Shown here piece after piece: positions 5,433 to 8,018 of a stretch of DNA of 8,018 bases; within the stretch, counting starts at the first letter, position 1, and every line of letters starts with the position of its first letter. Location of the stretch: the NCBI GenBank assembly GCA_002725275.1, contig PBOE01000053.1, positions 1 to 8,018 on the forward strand, given 5' to 3'. Under the pieces are notes generated by a model that worked only from the letters and a program-made list of their open reading frames with translations, was not told the origin of the DNA and searched no databases. Origin of the DNA: Methanobacteriota archaeon. Its GTDB lineage: Archaea; Thermoplasmatota; Poseidoniia; Poseidoniales; Poseidoniaceae. The translations under genes were made by a program, and so were the position numbers.

Positions 5433-7826
5433 TCACTCGATTTTCTTGATCTTTGGTGGCATCAAGAACACGAGCAACCCCACAAGGCCCGCTGCGATGA
5501 CGGCGATACCGATGACCGCTGCTTGGCCAGAAAGGAGACCTTGCGCATCATCGCCTGAATCAACCGTTCGTTCGTTGATGGCGACCAACTCCTCGAGTTC
5601 GTTGTTGGTCTCGTCGCCTTCGGTGATTTCCAAACCACGGTCAACCACGGCGCTGAACCTGAGAACACGGGCATCGTCGGGCACCTGCCAGTCACACACA
5701 ACGTACCGCAGTTCGCCCGGCATGATGACGGGAATGGTTTTGACATCGATGAGCTGCTGGTCGGTCTGGCATCGAACGGACACCATCGTGGCGTCGGCTT
5801 GTCCTTGGTTGCGCACGAGGACCCGCATGGTGATGACGTCGCCTTGGGAGATCTCATCAGCGCTAAACTCCATGGCCTCCACCACGAGGTCGGGCAGCGC
5901 CATCACCTCGAGGTCTATTTCTCGCTCCGAACAGCTCGACTGGTCGCACACCGAAACCAACACGGTGTGGAAACCAACCGTGGGCGGCGTGACTCGGACC
6001 ACGCTGTTGACCAAGTCAACGGTGGCCCACGAGCGGTTGGTGGAGGCGGTGACCTGTCCGGGCGAATCGAGGTCGCTCCACGTCATGTTGATGGCGGTCT
6101 CAATCTCGTGTTCAACGGGAACAACGGGCGGGAATTCCATCACCACCGGCGGGTCATCAACCGGGGCGACATCCACGGTGAAGACTTGGTTCCACGTGTT
6201 GCCGGCCGGGTCCGTGACCGTGATGCCGATGACCGATTGACCGCTGGCTTCGGGGAGCAAACGAAGGCGCACATCACCCTCGGCCAAGTCAACGGCCACG
6301 ACGTTTTCATCACTGTTGGTGAAACTGACCTGCAGGTCCTCAAGGCTCGCACGGTCGTCGCTGCATCGGCTGAGGAAGGGGAGAATGACGCCGCCGTTGT
6401 CCTCGCTGAGGAATTGATCTCCGACACCTTCGCACATTGGGTCCTCGTCGTATTGGATGGCGTAGCCACCGGAGATGTCCATTTGGGTCAGTTCCAGTGC
6501 CGTGTGGCTGGCAGCCCCGTCGGAGTCCCAGGTGAACCACGCACGCACGCTGACGGTCAGTGAATCGCTTCCGGGTTGCATGTGAGCGCCGATGGGCCAT
6601 TCGTGGGAAAACGTTCCCAGCGCCATGGGCTCATTGGACACCAATTCCTCGTTGACGAACACCAACCATCGAGAATAATCTGCGTCGATCCCGTCGTTGG
6701 TGCCGAACACCCGTCCGCTGACCGAAAGCGACGGGTCGTTGACGTCCACCCAAACGGAGGACAGGCACGCATCGGTGACGGAGAACCGGAGCCGGTACAT
6801 TTCGCCTGCAGGGAGAAGGGTGTTGGCCTGAAGCACGTCGAAGGCGCCGAATGCAACGCCGTCGCTCGAGGTGGCCACTTCCACCGTGATGTTGCTGTTT
6901 TCACCCTCGCTGAGGGCATGGTGAACCCGACCCAAGGTCTGTTCCGGTGGGTGTGTGAAATCTGCGCTGGTCCACTGGCCGGAGGTTCCTGCCACGGTGG
7001 GCTTCAGCCCGCAGGTGTCAAGGGCCAGGTTGTCGGTGACGCCCTCGCTGATGTTGAGTCCCATCACGGGCAGGTCGTGGCCGGTGAACTCCGAGACCGC
7101 ATAGCCGACTTCCCCTCCGTACCACGGTGTTTGAACGGTGATGTCCAAGCCCAGCGCATCAACGACGAGACGAGAATCATCAACGCCGCCCGCTGAAACG
7201 TAATCGAGGGTGAAGACCATCTCTGAGACATCGGTCCACGTCCAATCCATCAGGCCCGTGATGTTGACTCGAAACGCTGAATTGTTGATGTAATCCACGT
7301 TACCCTGCGTGTGGGCGAAGGTCTTCAGCAGGTCAAACCCATCGCCATGCTGCACCGAAACACGAACCGTGTCCTCTGAGAGCGCATCGGGAATTTGGAA
7401 GACACCCAGCATGTGAATTTCGTGCAGAGGGTAGTTGGACAACCCGCTGATGTCAAAGCCGGTCAGCTGAATCTCGGGCCCAGTTGACCAAGTGCTGGCA
7501 CCGTCAGGAGCGCCCGTTGAGTAGTTAGAATCGGTGGGTGAAGTGGACGACCACACCGTCATCGTGTCGAGATGAAGCGGGCGGGTGTGAACCATGCTCA
7601 GACGCTGGTCGGCCACCATGGATTCGGTGTACGTCGCTGCCTCTTGGGTGAAGGACGTCTCAGCACCGACCGACCACGAGGCGGCGTCCGCGAAGGAGCC
7701 TTGCGGAAACAAGTCCACCGTGCTGGTGCTGTGGACGCTGCGTGCCCCCGAGGTGGAAACCCAAGGCGAAACCGTGAGGAAAAGCAACATCAACATCAGG
7801 GCGAGAGCCTTGTTGGCGGGTCGCAT
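5433..7826 (-). CDS. Exported membrane-anchored surface protein with CARDB and cadherin/Ig-like domains
   Basis: No named gene recognised. From ATG 7826 (797 aa) the protein starts with a classical signal peptide: R2 and K6, a hydrophobic core (residues 7-20) and a likely cleavage site after S-G-A (28). The N-terminal half (about 40-460) is beta-rich with W- and D-rich modules, possibly jelly-roll/LamG-like, not identified firmly. Residues about 465-555 and 556-644 look like tandem cadherin/Ig-like repeats; the junction V-D-D-P-P-V-V is typical. Residues 646-750 match CARDB: PDLVVEAM, a V-R-N-Q-G strand, D-W, and the closing E-G-D-E-T-N-N. A hydrophobic helix (769-789) followed by PPKIKKIE anchors the C-terminus with a basic cytoplasmic tail. 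It is therefore predicted to be a cell-surface protein facing outside; several N-x-S/T sequons fit archaeal glycosylation. An in-frame ATG at 7910 would add 28 residues before the signal peptide and is less likely. It stands alone, divergent from tRNA-His. Role in adhesion or polymer binding is inference. Confidence 0.87.
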   Translation of the reverse strand: MRPANKALALMLMLLFLTVSPWVSTSGARSVHSTSTVDLFPQGSFADAASWSVGAETSFTQEAATYTESMVADQRLSMVHTRPLHLDTMTVWSSTSPTDSNYSTGAPDGASTWSTGPEIQLTGFDISGLSNYPLHEIHMLGVFQIPDALSEDTVRVSVQHGDGFDLLKTFAHTQGNVDYINNSAFRVNITGLMDWTWTDVSEMVFTLDYVSAGGVDDSRLVVDALGLDITVQTPWYGGEVGYAVSEFTGHDLPVMGLNISEGVTDNLALDTCGLKPTVAGTSGQWTSADFTHPPEQTLGRVHHALSEGENSNITVEVATSSDGVAFGAFDVLQANTLLPAGEMYRLRFSVTDACLSSVWVDVNDPSLSVSGRVFGTNDGIDADYSRWLVFVNEELVSNEPMALGTFSHEWPIGAHMQPGSDSLTVSVRAWFTWDSDGAASHTALELTQMDISGGYAIQYDEDPMCEGVGDQFLSEDNGGVILPFLSRCSDDRASLEDLQVSFTNSDENVVAVDLAEGDVRLRLLPEASGQSVIGITVTDPAGNTWNQVFTVDVAPVDDPPVVMEFPPVVPVEHEIETAINMTWSDLDSPGQVTASTNRSWATVDLVNSVVRVTPPTVGFHTVLVSVCDQSSCSEREIDLEVMALPDLVVEAMEFSADEISQGDVITMRVLVRNQGQADATMVSVRCQTDQQLIDVKTIPVIMPGELRYVVCDWQVPDDARVLRFSAVVDRGLEITEGDETNNELEELVAINERTVDSGDDAQGLLSGQAAVIGIAVIAAGLVGLLVFLMPPKIKKIE

Positions 7827-7950
7827 GGACAATTCGAGGGCTTGGCACTTCTTGAAGCAAAGGGTTCCGTGCACCACAAGGTTGGGGGTCCATTGAGACG
7901 GATGGCGCATGATTGAAATACCAAGCCCATGAGGCGGTTCTACCTCTCAT
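7827..7950. promoter_or_regulatory. Divergent promoter region, including a candidate tRNA box A
   Basis: This gap lies between the surface-protein gene (minus strand) and tRNA-His (plus strand). TTGAAATA at 7913-7920 resembles an archaeal box A (TATA) and is centred about 34 bases before the tRNA 5' end, a position that fits a start a few bases upstream of the mature tRNA. For the minus-strand gene I see no strong TATA-like element 25-30 bases upstream of ATG 7826. Confidence 0.4.
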
Positions 7951-8018
7951 GGCTGTGGTGGTGTAGGGGTTAGCACGGCAGATTGTGGTTCTGCCAGCCC
8001 GGGTTCAATTCCCGGCCA
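7951..8018 (+). tRNA. tRNA-His (anticodon GTG), 3' end cut by window edge
   Basis: The cloverleaf folds by eye. Acceptor 5' strand GCTGTGG (7952-7958), preceded by a G at 7951 in the -1 position; TG; D-stem GTGT (7961-7964) with GCAC (7973-7976) and a D-loop AGGGGTTA; anticodon stem GCAGA (7978-7982) with TCTGC (7990-7994); loop TTGTGGT giving anticodon GTG (7985-7987); four-base variable loop CAGC; T-stem CCGGG (7999-8003) with CCCGG (8011-8015) and loop TTCAATT. The last three bases, CCA (8016-8018), pair with TGG of the acceptor 5' strand, so they are acceptor stem and not the 3' CCA tail; four acceptor bases and the discriminator are beyond the window. An encoded G-1 is the identity element of tRNA-His and supports the call. 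No intron is seen in the anticodon loop. Confidence 0.93.

Noticed and set aside
5365..6240. Plus-strand 291-codon frame rich in Ser, Thr and Arg
   Set aside because: It lies antisense to the 797-aa surface protein, has low-complexity Ser/Thr composition and no domain logic; it is a shadow of Asp/Val/Thr-rich coding on the other strand.
5799..6563. Plus-strand 254-codon frame rich in His, Val, Gly and Arg
   Set aside because: Antisense shadow of the CARDB/cadherin region; no start signal or domain.
6576..7196. Plus-strand 206-codon frame
   Set aside because: Antisense to the surface protein; His/Gly/Val-rich shadow composition with no motif.
7951..8018. tRNA as an integration (att) site for a mobile element
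   Set aside because: No integrase gene, no direct repeat of the tRNA 3' end and no foreign-looking composition are visible in the window.

Overview
The window looks like a piece of an archaeal chromosome, most likely a marine Euryarchaeota of the Poseidoniales (Marine Group II) type. The archaeal assignment rests on an operon of a DUF106 (EMC3/TMCO1-like) membrane protein, a short archaeal-type cytidylate kinase and a Cbf5-type pseudouridine synthase, and on a tRNA-His with an encoded G-1. The narrower assignment is an inference from protein style (CARDB-type surface protein, acidic zinc-ribbon proteins, moderately GC-rich coding with C-ending codons).

Layout. (1) Positions 1-2189, plus strand: the 3' part of a gene cut by the left window edge. 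It encodes a series of DUF11/CARDB-like beta-sandwich modules, then acidic linkers, one canonical EF-hand loop and a C-terminal four-cysteine zinc ribbon. (2) Positions 2251-2709, minus strand: a Trp-rich orphan protein, convergent with gene 1 and divergent from the next operon. (3) Positions 2782-5209, plus strand: a compact operon of three genes. The DUF106 insertase-like protein carries an unusual C-terminal zinc ribbon; cytidylate kinase starts 2 nt after its stop; cbf5 overlaps cytidylate kinase by ATGA. (4) Positions 5210-5432: a short intergenic stretch holding a possible 21-residue minus-strand microORF directly against the cbf5 stop. (5) Positions 5433-7826, minus strand: a 797-aa exported protein with signal peptide, cadherin/Ig-like modules, a CARDB domain and a C-terminal membrane anchor. 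(6) Positions 7951-8018, plus strand: tRNA-His (GTG), cut by the right window edge after position 68.

How they fit together: the central operon joins membrane protein biogenesis (DUF106), CTP/dCTP precursor supply (Cmk) and RNA modification/ribosome biogenesis (Cbf5). This resembles the conserved archaeal cluster downstream of secY and adk, but secY, adk and the small ribosomal protein genes are absent here. The flanking genes are lineage-specific. There is no sign of a mobile element, CRISPR array, rRNA or phage gene. The most unusual items are the zinc ribbons at the C-termini of two nearby proteins, the Met-rich DUF106 protein, the EF-hand/zinc-ribbon fusion, and the microORF.
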